From Saprospiraceae bacterium (GTDB taxonomy: Bacteria; Bacteroidota; Bacteroidia; Chitinophagales; Saprospiraceae): a stretch of DNA of 64,000 nucleotides. Below are positions 37,866-45,716 of the stretch, piece after piece. Below the pieces are notes generated by a model, which saw only the letters and a program-made list of their open reading frames with translations, made no database searches and was not told where the DNA came from. Within the stretch, counting starts at the first letter, position 1. Each line of letters begins with the position of its first letter. The position numbers were made by a program, and so were the translations under genes. The DNA lies in contig JADJYH010000005.1 of NCBI GenBank assembly GCA_016719855.1, forward strand, positions 165,273 to 229,272, in the 5' to 3' direction.

Positions 37866-37955
37866 GATTGTTGGATTGTTATATTGTTGCATTGTTGAGT
37901 GCAGAAGCTGTCGTCATGAGGGAATAACAATAAAACAATTCAGCAATTCAACAAT
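37866..37955. repeat. ATTGTTG tandem repeat hairpin between ccmB and ccmC
   Basis: GATTGTTG-type units repeat four times at 37866-37896 directly before the ccmC start, and complementary AACAAT/CAATTCAA units at 37926-37957 follow the ccmB stop. The arms face each other across about 30 bases. Confidence 0.8.
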
Positions 37956-37960
37956 AACTT

Positions 37961-38620
37961 TCAGTCTCTCCAAAGGAACGGGAATAGCACCAATCCCATC
38001 GCCACCAGTATCAAATCTACGGCGGCCAGCAAGCTGATTTTGTCGCCAATGTCCGTGCCGCTTAGCAGCCCAATGCTGTGCGCAGAAAGGTTGACCAACA
38101 ACAGCAAAATCGGGATCACCACCGGAAAACTCAGGATGGCCATCAACGTACTGCTATTGTCCGCCTTGGCCGCAATGGCCGACACGAAGGTGAACGTGAT
38201 GGAAAACCCCGTGCTGCCGAGGAAAAGTGCGAGGGCGAAGTTGCCCGCCTCCTGCACCGGGTTGCCCGCCACGAAGCTCAAAGCTAGGAACGTCAGGCCG
38301 CCCAACAGCAGCAGCAGCAGGGAGTTGTAAATCATTTTTGACAATAAAATGGCAACAGGGTGCAGCAACTGGAAGTAGTAAAGTTGCCGATACCCGCTTT
38401 CCTGCACGAAACTTTTCATCACCGCATTCACCGAAGCGAAGAGCATGATGACCCAAAAAAGCACGTTCCAGACCTGCGGGCCAATGTTCTGAAACGAGAT
38501 GTACACGATGAAAACCGTGCTCAGCACGTACAGCAAGATGCCGCTGATGGCGTATTTCTGCCGCCATTCCAGCGTGATTTCCTTGCGGAGCAGGTAAAAT
38601 ATTTGAGCAAAAAGGTTCAT
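37961..38620 (-). CDS. ccmB: Haem exporter membrane protein CcmB
   Basis: Membrane subunit of the CcmABCD complex, 219 residues with six predicted helices. N-terminus MNLFAQIFYLLRKEITLEWR is the conserved CcmB opening, followed by LFWVIMLFASVNAVMKSFVQ, ESGYRQLYYFQLLHPVAILL and SFPVVIPILLLLVNLSAHSI, all characteristic. Start at ATG 38620. No ccmA is present in the window. A TAnnTTTG box lies immediately upstream. Confidence 0.9.
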   Translation of the reverse strand: MNLFAQIFYLLRKEITLEWRQKYAISGILLYVLSTVFIVYISFQNIGPQVWNVLFWVIMLFASVNAVMKSFVQESGYRQLYYFQLLHPVAILLSKMIYNSLLLLLLGGLTFLALSFVAGNPVQEAGNFALALFLGSTGFSITFTFVSAIAAKADNSSTLMAILSFPVVIPILLLLVNLSAHSIGLLSGTDIGDKISLLAAVDLILVAMGLVLFPFLWRD

Positions 38621-38626
38621 CGGAGG

Positions 38627-38634
38627 CAAAGATA
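38627..38634 (-). promoter_or_regulatory. TAnnTTTG -7 box immediately upstream of ccmB
   Basis: Minus strand TATCTTTG, exact consensus match, six bases before the ccmB ATG (38620). A transcript from here would be almost leaderless. Confidence 0.45.
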
Positions 38635-38685
38635 GCGAGCGGGTTTTGGTTTCAGGTCTCGGGTTTCAGTGCCGGCCCCGCTCAC

Positions 38686-38737
38686 CCGCTCACTTCTCTC
38701 ACCTCTCTCACTCTCTCACTTTCTCACCCGCTCCCAA
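38686..38737. repeat. CTCTCAC tandem repeat at the end of the MobA-like gene
   Basis: CTCAC-containing units of 7-9 bases repeat about seven times (CTCACCCGCTCACTTCTCTC and onward) between 38686 and 38737, overlapping the last codons and stop of the MobA-like gene at 38716. Confidence 0.75.
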
Positions 38738-39306
38738 TCCTCCGGCAAGTCAATGTCCACCGCTCCATCGGGAAAATCAACGAGAGCTAGCCGTGGTCGG
38801 TGTTTTTCCATCAATTTTTTGGCACCTTGCTGGCCGTGCAGGGCGGCGAGTTCAGGGAACAATTTTTGGCCAAAAATGGCGGGTGGGCCGAAAGTTCCGG
38901 CATAGCTGGAGGCGACGATTTGGACAGGGGAGTTGCGCCATTTTTCTACCAATTCTTTCAAAAAATCCGTCGTCACGAACGGCTGGTCGCAGAGCAAAAG
39001 TAACACAGCACCAGCATCGGGACGGAGCTGCGACATGCCGCAGGCGATGCTCTCGCCCATTCCTTCGGGCCATTTTTCGTTGAAGATTATTTCGACTGGC
39101 AGGTGCTCGACGGCAGGTTTTATCGCTTCGCAATTTGCGCCTAGAACCACGATAACTTGTTGATTTTCAATGGACAGCGCCGTCTCGCATATTTGCGCAA
39201 GCAAGGGTTTTTCGCCCAAGCGGAGCAACTGCTTCGGTTGTCCCAACCTGGTTGAGGCACCAGCCGCCAGCACGATGATGGCGATGTTGCTGCCCTGCTC
39301 AGGCAT
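38716..39306 (-). CDS. MobA-like NTP transferase (molybdenum cofactor nucleotidyltransferase family)
   Basis: Nucleotidyltransferase of 196 residues, related to MocA, which links CTP or GTP to molybdopterin. The signature LAAGASTRLGQPKQLLRLGE is at residues ~12-31, then VIVVLGANCEAIKPAV, MGESIACGMSQLRPDAGAVL, LLCDQPFVTTDFL with the metal-binding Asp, and FGPPAIFGQKLFPELAALHG. All core residues are present. Starts at ATG 39306, overlapping the end of the xdhC-like gene by 8 bases, which indicates coupling and a shared role in maturing a molybdenum hydroxylase. Confidence 0.88.
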   Translation of the reverse strand: MPEQGSNIAIIVLAAGASTRLGQPKQLLRLGEKPLLAQICETALSIENQQVIVVLGANCEAIKPAVEHLPVEIIFNEKWPEGMGESIACGMSQLRPDAGAVLLLLCDQPFVTTDFLKELVEKWRNSPVQIVASSYAGTFGPPAIFGQKLFPELAALHGQQGAKKLMEKHRPRLALVDFPDGAVDIDLPEDWERVRK

Positions 39307-40441
39307 GTTCCGTGAGGGTTTTGCGTTCGTAGATTGGGGCCGTGCGCTGCCGCAGCGAGCCACCCTTGCGCCGCCCGAACACCGACTGGATTTCAGCGGC
39401 GATGCTCAAGGCGATGGCCTCTGGCGTGGTCGCCCCAAGGTCGAGGCCGGCGGGGCCGTGCAGCGTGTCGAGTTGGGTGGGGGAGAGGTGGATGCCCTCG
39501 TTCTCCAGGGCTTCGAGCATGCGCTCCGTGCGCTTGCGGGGGCCGAGCAACCCGATGAAGGGCAACCCTGCGGGCAACAGTTTATGCAGGTTGGCGAAGT
39601 CCGTTTTGTAGTCGTGCGACATCAGCACGGCGGCGGTGCGGGCATCGGGCAGTGCAGGGAGTTGCTCGAAATCGGGCACTACCGTTGCCAGTTCGAAGAT
39701 GGGCTTGCCGATTTTGCGGAGGTTGCCCACAACGGTGAGCCGCCAGCCGAGCGTCCGCCCGATTTCGAGGAGCGGCAGCAGGTCGTAATTGCTGCCGAGG
39801 GCCACGAGGTGGATGGGCGGCTGTATCATTTCTACGAAAAATTGGATTGTATGGCCGTCCGACCAAGTCATTTCCAACTGCCGGGAAGCCCCGTTTTCCA
39901 GTGTTTCCAGCACTGCTGCCGTCAGTTTTCCCCAATCCGCCAACGGCGTCATGTTCACTACCAGTTCGTCTTTTGACTTCAAAATCCGAAGCCCAACGGG
40001 GACTTCCGGGCTGTCGGAGGCAGTCACGACGCCGAGCGCAGTATTGCCCCGTTCAACCCCGTCGGCTTCCAAGGTTACCGTGCGCAGCAGCTCCACAGGG
40101 TTGGTCGGGTCGGCTGCGTCCACTGGCTCGATCAGCACGTCAATGATGCCCTTACAGCCCAGCCCAACGCCGATTTGGAAGGGGTCGTCCTGCGTGGTGT
40201 CGTACCTGACTACCCTCGGTTTTTGCTGAAAAATGGCCATGTTGGCCTTGCGGATAGTGTCGTCCTCAAGGCAGCCGCCGCTGATGCCGCCCGTCCAGTG
40301 CCCATCGTCCACGATGAGCATCCGAGCGCCTTCCCGGCGGTAGCTCGACCCGGCCACATGTACCACGGTGGCCAGTGCGACCTTCCGCTCGGAGTGGTCG
40401 AGGCGGTCGTAAGCGGCGAGTATGTTGGTGATTTCTTTCAT
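39299..40441 (-). CDS. XdhC/CoxI-family molybdoenzyme maturation protein
   Basis: Accessory protein of 380 residues that inserts or sulfurates the molybdenum cofactor in xanthine-dehydrogenase-type enzymes. The N-terminal CoxI domain has ALATVVHVAGSSYRREGARM, GGISGGCLEDDTI, and GVGLGCKGIIDVLIEP; the C-terminal Rossmann-like XdhC domain has LVALGSNYDLLPLLEIG, VLMSHDYKTDFANLHKLL and FIGLLGPRKRTERMLEALE, then GLDLGATTPEAIALSIAAEI. The family's usual Cys in GGCLE is present. Overlaps the MobA-like gene. No molybdenum hydroxylase structural genes are in the window. Confidence 0.92.
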   Translation of the reverse strand: MKEITNILAAYDRLDHSERKVALATVVHVAGSSYRREGARMLIVDDGHWTGGISGGCLEDDTIRKANMAIFQQKPRVVRYDTTQDDPFQIGVGLGCKGIIDVLIEPVDAADPTNPVELLRTVTLEADGVERGNTALGVVTASDSPEVPVGLRILKSKDELVVNMTPLADWGKLTAAVLETLENGASRQLEMTWSDGHTIQFFVEMIQPPIHLVALGSNYDLLPLLEIGRTLGWRLTVVGNLRKIGKPIFELATVVPDFEQLPALPDARTAAVLMSHDYKTDFANLHKLLPAGLPFIGLLGPRKRTERMLEALENEGIHLSPTQLDTLHGPAGLDLGATTPEAIALSIAAEIQSVFGRRKGGSLRQRTAPIYERKTLTEHA

Positions 40442-40455
40442 TGAATTTAGTCAAT

Positions 40456-41166
40456 TTATTTGCCTCGCATCCGGGTTCCACGGCCGCCCCAAGGCCTTAT
40501 TTCTTCGGCGGTGAACTCGTCTTTTGATGCCAATTTGCCAATCAATTTCACCGTTTCACCTTTTTCCAATCGAACCACTGGAGCAATAAAAGCTGATTCG
40601 TAATGGATTTTCCAGGCTTTGTTGTTGAAGTCTTTTAGCACAAAATATTCAGCACTGACCTCCTCTATCTGCCCCGATAAATACCCATCTTCTGGCATTG
40701 ACCAGAGCTTGGTTTTCCTTTGTTGGAGGCTTTCGTACACGTCAACGTTGACTGCAAACGCATGCTCAAGCTGATGGCCGCCGCCGCCAATAAAAAACAG
40801 CGTGCCCAACAAGATGCTCAACAGTGCACTAAACCCCACCAGTTTTGCCGCCGTAAATTTGTAGCCTTTTTTGGAATACTGGATGCTGTAAAATGCGACG
40901 GCCAAGAATACAATCAAAAAGACTATCCATATAAAAGGCAAAAGGCCCAGGAACATTTCCAACCGGGAGTGCGACAGGTGGCTGACCATGTTGAAGTCGG
41001 TCTGTTGGATGGCGAACAGGATGACGGAAAAGGCCATGGCACCCAGCACTACGGCCACCAAGAAGCCGGCCCATGCTAAGCCGTTTTTTAAGGAAAATTG
41101 CCATTTGGGCACAGGTTGGATGTCCTGCTGCTTGATGGCTTCGATGAGTTTTTCTGAACCTTTCAT
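40456..41166 (-). CDS. Membrane protein encoded with an ECF sigma factor, possible anti-sigma factor
   Basis: Protein of 236 residues from ATG 41166 (MKGSEKLIEAIKQQDIQPVP). A short cytoplasmic N-terminus is followed by three membrane helices (AWAGFLVAVVLGAMAFSVIL; FLGLLPFIWIVFLIVFLAVA; LVGFSALLSILLGTLFFIGG) and a C-terminal periplasmic beta domain (VRLEKGETVKLIGKLASKDE) ending RGTRMRGK. It starts 10 bases after the sigma factor stop. Position and topology suggest control of the sigma factor, but no zinc-finger anti-sigma motif is seen, so this is inference. Confidence 0.6.
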   Translation of the reverse strand: MKGSEKLIEAIKQQDIQPVPKWQFSLKNGLAWAGFLVAVVLGAMAFSVILFAIQQTDFNMVSHLSHSRLEMFLGLLPFIWIVFLIVFLAVAFYSIQYSKKGYKFTAAKLVGFSALLSILLGTLFFIGGGGHQLEHAFAVNVDVYESLQQRKTKLWSMPEDGYLSGQIEEVSAEYFVLKDFNNKAWKIHYESAFIAPVVRLEKGETVKLIGKLASKDEFTAEEIRPWGGRGTRMRGK

Positions 41167-41176
41167 GGCGCTGTAT

Positions 41177-41770
41177 TTAAAGGTCAAAAATTATATGTTG
41201 TGCTTCCGCCAAACTCTTGAAGGCTTTTTTTGCACGATTGATGCGGGTAGCGACCGTGCCTTCCGGTATTTTCAAGACGTCCGAGATTTCTTCGTAGCCC
41301 ATGTTTTCCAGAAACTTCAGCATCAGCACTTCTTTGTAGTGTAGTGGCAATTGCTCCAAAACTTCGTGCAGGGACAGGTCAATGTCCTGCATCTCTCCTG
41401 CATCCGCCAGCGATGTGTCGTCGGGAATACTGGCGTTGAGCGCATCATCCCAAGTTACTTTTTCATCCCTGCCGTATGATTTTTTCTTGCGAAAAGCAGA
41501 AACTGCTTGGTTGTGAACAATGCGGTAAATCCAACTGGACAGCTTTAGGCTTTGGTCAAATGCATAAAGGTTTTTCCAAATGCTGATGAATGATTCCTGT
41601 AAAATGTCCTCCGCCTCCGTGTCCGTCACTTGTGCCAATCGTTTGATGTAGCGCAGCAGCCGGGCTTCATAACGGTCGTACAGGCAGGAGAAAAAATCCA
41701 CTTCCACGAGTGCTTTCTGGATGATTTCCAACTCGCTGAACCTGTCGCATATTTCTTTTGGAACTACCAT
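41177..41770 (-). CDS. ECF-type RNA polymerase sigma factor
   Basis: Sigma-70 family extracytoplasmic-function factor of 197 residues. Region 2 is seen in FFSCLYDRYEARLLRYIKRL and DTEAEDILQESFISIWKNLY with SWIYRIVHNQAVSAFRKKKS; region 4 in LEQLPLHYKEVLMLKFLENM and GYEEISDVLKIPEGTVATRI, the helix-turn-helix that reads the -35 site. Start ATG 41770. Targets unknown; the membrane protein just downstream is its likely regulator. Confidence 0.93.
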   Translation of the reverse strand: MVVPKEICDRFSELEIIQKALVEVDFFSCLYDRYEARLLRYIKRLAQVTDTEAEDILQESFISIWKNLYAFDQSLKLSSWIYRIVHNQAVSAFRKKKSYGRDEKVTWDDALNASIPDDTSLADAGEMQDIDLSLHEVLEQLPLHYKEVLMLKFLENMGYEEISDVLKIPEGTVATRINRAKKAFKSLAEAQHIIFDL

Positions 41771-41865
41771 GCTTGTCGTTTCTCAGGAAAGAAGAAAACC
41801 AAAGAATGCGGGAATTTCGGTCAAATAAAAACAAGAAAAACAAACAAAAGTCACTTGACATAAAA

Positions 41866-41897
41866 CAACTGCCCCGCCAATGGAGGCAGGGCAGTTG
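41866..41897 (-). terminator. Rho-independent terminator after the DUF2202 gene
   Basis: CAACTGCCCCGCC pairs with GGCAGGGCAGTTG (one mismatch) around a 6-base loop; the minus-strand product ends in a T-run. It separates the DUF2202 gene from the sigma factor. Confidence 0.85.
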
Positions 41898-41933
41898 ATG
41901 GCGATTTTATTACAGTTCCCAAACCTGTGGGGG

Positions 41934-42905
41934 CTAGTTGCCACCGCCGTTGCCGCTACCTGGGCCATTTCCATTCCCACCGTTGCCATTCCCACCGTTG
42001 CCGTTGCCGCCGTTACCGTTGCCACCGGTATTTCCGTTAGGGCAAGTTCCGTTGCCGCTACCTGGGCCATTTCCATTCCCGCCATTGTTTCCTTGAGGGC
42101 CAGTACCGTCGCAAGTGCCCGTACAGTTCCCTGGGCCATTTCCATTACCAGTTCCCAAGCACATGCCACAGATGGCACCGCCGGTTTCTTTGGGCGAGCT
42201 GATGATTTCATCGAAAAGTGCTTGGCTGATGTATTGCGGAACATACACTTCTCCCACTTTCACGAGGTTGCGGTTGAAGGCACGCAGGTGGTTGCGGGAG
42301 CCTTTTGTCAGTTCCGTAAAGACGGCAAGCATATCCTTGTTATCCACGCTGGACATCCTCACAAGCAGGTCAGAAATGTCAAGGTCTTCGATGGTCGCAC
42401 CTACCCGAAGGGCTGCCGCCAATGAAGTTGAGCCTTCATTCATCAGGTTGTTGTAGAGGAGTTGCAGGTCGGCATTGTTGAAAACACCCACTGCATTCAC
42501 GCCAACTGGGTCAACCAAACCATATTTGTCAATGAGGCAAAGGATAGCATCCATGTGGCGCTGTTCGGATTTGGCGATGTTGGAGAATATCCTCGCATCC
42601 CATTTTTCATTCATGCCGGTATATACGTCCCGGGCCAATTTTTCCTCTTCCCGCATGAAGAGCAATGCGCCTGCTTCTGCCTCCGTCAATTCCTCATAAG
42701 GGAAATTGGTCAGCAGACAATTGCAGACCTCAGCTACATCATAAGCGATGGGAGTTGCAGCAGTCACGTCACTGGACATGGCAGTTGCTTTCAGGTTGTC
42801 CATTGGTGCGATTTCGTTTGCATCGGCTTCGCACCGTGTAAATAGCATGGCAATACTCATCAATAAAGCCACGCTGGCGATCAATTTGAACATTTGCTTT
42901 TTCAT
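41934..42905 (-). CDS. DUF2202 ferritin-like lipoprotein with Asn/Gly-rich tail
   Basis: Exported protein of 323 residues. The signal peptide MKKQMFKLIASVALLMSIAM ends near a Cys (FTRCEAD), so it is probably a lipoprotein. The DUF2202 domain (~65-220) is a four-helix ferritin-like bundle: LTEAEAGALLFMREEEKLAR, DVYTGMNEKWDARIFSNIAK, SEQRHMDAILCLIDKYGL, SRNHLRAFNRNL, with Glu and His residues that can bind metal. The last ~75 residues are repeats of NGNGG and NGNGPG interrupted by Cys, an odd low-complexity tail not part of the family. Upstream, an inverted repeat at 42925-42954 may be an operator. Confidence 0.85.
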   Translation of the reverse strand: MKKQMFKLIASVALLMSIAMLFTRCEADANEIAPMDNLKATAMSSDVTAATPIAYDVAEVCNCLLTNFPYEELTEAEAGALLFMREEEKLARDVYTGMNEKWDARIFSNIAKSEQRHMDAILCLIDKYGLVDPVGVNAVGVFNNADLQLLYNNLMNEGSTSLAAALRVGATIEDLDISDLLVRMSSVDNKDMLAVFTELTKGSRNHLRAFNRNLVKVGEVYVPQYISQALFDEIISSPKETGGAICGMCLGTGNGNGPGNCTGTCDGTGPQGNNGGNGNGPGSGNGTCPNGNTGGNGNGGNGNGGNGNGGNGNGPGSGNGGGN

Positions 42906-42924
42906 GACTCTAATTTTAGGTTAT

Positions 42925-42954
42925 CAATAGTTCTTGAATCACTTTCAACTATTG
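42925..42954. promoter_or_regulatory. Inverted repeat upstream of the DUF2202 gene
   Basis: CAATAGTT (42925-42932) and AACTATTG (42947-42954) are perfect inverted copies separated by 14 bases, 20-50 bases upstream of the DUF2202 start at 42905. Possible operator; no regulator is identified. Confidence 0.35.
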
Positions 42955-43087
42955 CTACGCAGTAGGGTCTGGGTTCTTTCACTTGCTGCCATTTTTCTGT
43001 GTTGATAAAAATCAGTAGGTGGGTGAAAACAGTTTCTGGATGCCACGGCCTCCATCACGAAGGGATAGGGTGTTAGTTTAGTGGCAA

Positions 43088-43268
43088 GGCTTTCCTATAA
43101 AAAATTGGGCTTTCCCCATTTCACAACAAACCATTGCAATTGGGAGCTGAACAGGACGCAATTTGCCCCTCATCGCCGCCTTTGGCGGCGGGGAAGGGGG
43201 TTTGGGGGCGGCTGCAGCCGCCCCCAAACCCCTTCGCTTCACGTCAAACTATTTTTTATAGGAAAGCC
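43088..43268. repeat. MITE-like palindromic element with 18-base terminal inverted repeats
   Basis: GGCTTTCCTATAAAAAAT at 43088-43105 is repeated as a perfect reverse complement at 43251-43268. Inside lie GCCGCCTTTGGCGGC (~43172-43186) and a perfect 28-base palindrome centred on TGCA at 43200-43227 (TTTGGGGGCGGC and its complement). No open reading frame. Target-site duplication not seen. The inner part is related to 63687-63775. Confidence 0.75.
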
Positions 43269-43481
43269 CTAAGTTTATTGAATGTACGAGGTCGGATTTT
43301 TTCAATTCTATAGCCTTGGATAGGCCAAGAAATACAAGGAAGTAGGCCAGTATCTGATGCTTCCAATATGCTGTTCCTACGATAATACCGGAACGAAAAC
43401 TAATCGTTACAATGGTTTCTACAAACCTGCGTGCCGGAAGGCTGGGATGCCATTCCTACGGAACTAGGGGCACAACTTGAG
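43269..43481. other. Intergenic region with TTCCTACG-type short repeats
   Basis: About 210 bases after the palindromic element with no gene. GTTCCTACG occurs at 43373-43381 and ATTCCTACGGAACT at 43452-43465; ACCGGAAC and GCCGGAAG lie between. The set resembles a short REP-like sequence or a relict of one. No transposase remnant could be read. Confidence 0.35.
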
Positions 43482-45716
43482 TTATTTCACCAAATACATC
43501 CCCATCTTCCCCTTGTTCTTTACCTCCACTTCGCCCCGAAACTCGCAGTTGACCGACTGATTTACAAGCTTGTACGTGGCCTCCGAGATGTTGATTTCCC
43601 CAGCGGGGCAGTTGCTTTCCATGCGGCTGGCGGTGTTCACCGTATCGCCCCAGATGTCGTAGGCGAACTTCTTGCTGCCGACCACCCCGGCCACCACCTC
43701 GCCAGTGTGGATGCCGATGCGGATGCGCCAAGGTATTTTGCCCATGCTGGCCAATTTTGTGTTATGTTGTTCTACCACTCGGAGCATTTCACGGGCGGCG
43801 GTCACGGCGTCCTTCGGGTGGGTACTGTTCTCGGCGGGAAGCCCCCCTGCGCACATGTAGCTGTCGCCGATGGTCTTGATCTTTTCGAGGTTGTGCCGCT
43901 GGCATATTTCATCGAATTCCAGGAAAAACTCGTTCAGCTCCCGCACCACCTCGGTGGGGTGCATGGTGGCCGAAATTTTTGTAAACCCTTGAAAATCAGT
44001 GAACAGCACGGACACGCTGTCGTAGTGCTGGGGGGTGGCGCTCCCTTTCTGCTTGAGTTCTGCGGCCACCTCGCCGGGCAGGATGTTGAGCAGCAGGCCC
44101 TCGGCACGGGTGCGCTCGGCGTCAATCTCCGTTTTTTGTGCCTCGATTTGCTGGTTTTGGGCAGCCAGGCGGCGGTTCAGGCGGCGACCGTACAGCCAGC
44201 TCCCGGCGATCAGTGCCATCAGCAATGCGCCCAAAAGCCCAATGCCCATGGCCGTTTTTCGAAAGCTCTCCTGCTGCTGGATTTTCATGCTGTCCAACTG
44301 TTTTTGGCTTTCGAGCAGTGAGATTTCCTGCTGTTGCTCGGCTCTTTGCTGCGCTGCTTCGAGGCTGTCGAGCTTGTTTTGCTGGGCAAGGCTGGCAATT
44401 TCTCGGCCCTGTTTTTCGGCCAGAAGGTTCTGCGTGGCAAGCTTGAGGGCTGAGCGGTTTCGTTCGGCCTCCAATTTTGTGGAGCGCAGATTGGCTTCCT
44501 TGACCTCGTCTTCCCTGCGCAGCAGGGCAATTTCCTTCTCCTTTCGGTCGGCATCGAGACGCTGGTTGTCGGCTTCGAGTTTGAAGCGCTCGTTTTCCGA
44601 TTGGAGCTTGGCCAGCGCCAATTGGCGAAGTTCTTCGTCGGAGATGCCTTGGATGGTCTCGTTTTCGGTGCGTTCGAGGAGGGAGTGCAGGGCCTCCCTG
44701 TTCTGCTGGCGCAAGCGCTCCTCCCGTAGCAGGCTGTCCTTCAGGCTAAGGTGTTTTTTGTAAAAATCGAGGGCTTTTTCGGACTCGAAAAGCTGCTGGT
44801 AAATTTGCGAAGCGGCCTCAAACGCATCACATTCCACCTGTGCGTTCTTCGATTTTTTAGCGGAGCCAATGGCCAACTCGTTGTATTTCAGCGCATTGTA
44901 GATGTCCTTGTTTTTGAGGTAAATGGAGGCAATGAGGTGCTGCACATAGCTCTTGTCGTCCAGCCCGTTGTCGGCCCGTTTCAGGTTTTGTAGGGACAGG
45001 TTGGACTCGCCGAGGTTGTTCCAGGCGATGCCGAGGTTGGTGTACACGTAGTTGGTTTTGAGGTTCGGGTTGGCCGTGTAAATAGCCTCGGCTTGGGTAA
45101 AATAATCCACCGCTGCCTGGAAGTCCTGCTGTCGGTTAGCGGCGAAGCCAAGGTTGTTCAGGGCGGTGGCCGTGGTGGTCGGGTCGCTGTTCCGTTCTGC
45201 CAATGCCTTGATTTTCAAGTAGTAATCAATGGCCTTCGGAAAGTTGGAGATGGCCAAGCAGGTTTGCGCCAGTTTTTCGAGGGTGCGCACCTGGTCTTCG
45301 TAGTGGCCAGCGTTTTCGTGGGCTTCGAGGAGTTGTAGCAGTGCCTCGTGGGCGTTTGAAAATTTGCCATCATCAAAAAGTGCGTTGGCCGTGAGCCACT
45401 GGCTGGAGCGGAAGGCAGGCTCGTCGTTCAATTTTTGCGCCAGCAACCCTGCTTGCTTGAAGTATTTGACTGCCTTGGAAAAATATGCCTCCCGGTCGTA
45501 GATTCGACCGATGTGCAGACAGGCTTCCAGTTCCTCCCTGGTTCGGTTGTTCTTCTCCGCGGAGCGGAGGTCGTAGAGTGCCAGCCGCAGTTCTTCCACG
45601 GCGGGGTCAGCGGCCAGGGCGCTTTCGCTCAAAGCCTTGATGGTGTCTAGTTCCATCGTGGCACTAACGGCCAACGGCAGCAGCCCAAGTAACAATATGA
45701 AAAATACGTTTTTCAT
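43482..45716 (-). CDS. Membrane-bound class III adenylate cyclase with N-terminal TPR domain
   Basis: Signalling protein of 744 residues making cyclic AMP. Signal peptide MKNVFFILLLGLLPLAVSA, extracytoplasmic TPR repeats (~50-330; YFSKAVKYFKQAGLLAQK, FPKAIDYYLKIKALAER, FQAAVDYFTQAEAIY), a long coiled coil (~340-490), one membrane helix (MGIGLLGALLMALIAGSWLY) and a catalytic domain (~550-744). The cyclase shows LLLNILPGEVAAELK, VLFTDFQGFTK and KIKTIGDSYMCAGG with the two metal Asp residues, and YDIWGDTVNTASRME; the Lys in EKIKTIG and Asp in YDIWG are adenine-selecting, so ATP is the likely substrate. Its ATG overlaps the TonB receptor stop (ATGA), linking synthesis of receptor and cyclase. Confidence 0.9.
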   Translation of the reverse strand: MKNVFFILLLGLLPLAVSATMELDTIKALSESALAADPAVEELRLALYDLRSAEKNNRTREELEACLHIGRIYDREAYFSKAVKYFKQAGLLAQKLNDEPAFRSSQWLTANALFDDGKFSNAHEALLQLLEAHENAGHYEDQVRTLEKLAQTCLAISNFPKAIDYYLKIKALAERNSDPTTTATALNNLGFAANRQQDFQAAVDYFTQAEAIYTANPNLKTNYVYTNLGIAWNNLGESNLSLQNLKRADNGLDDKSYVQHLIASIYLKNKDIYNALKYNELAIGSAKKSKNAQVECDAFEAASQIYQQLFESEKALDFYKKHLSLKDSLLREERLRQQNREALHSLLERTENETIQGISDEELRQLALAKLQSENERFKLEADNQRLDADRKEKEIALLRREDEVKEANLRSTKLEAERNRSALKLATQNLLAEKQGREIASLAQQNKLDSLEAAQQRAEQQQEISLLESQKQLDSMKIQQQESFRKTAMGIGLLGALLMALIAGSWLYGRRLNRRLAAQNQQIEAQKTEIDAERTRAEGLLLNILPGEVAAELKQKGSATPQHYDSVSVLFTDFQGFTKISATMHPTEVVRELNEFFLEFDEICQRHNLEKIKTIGDSYMCAGGLPAENSTHPKDAVTAAREMLRVVEQHNTKLASMGKIPWRIRIGIHTGEVVAGVVGSKKFAYDIWGDTVNTASRMESNCPAGEINISEATYKLVNQSVNCEFRGEVEVKNKGKMGMYLVK

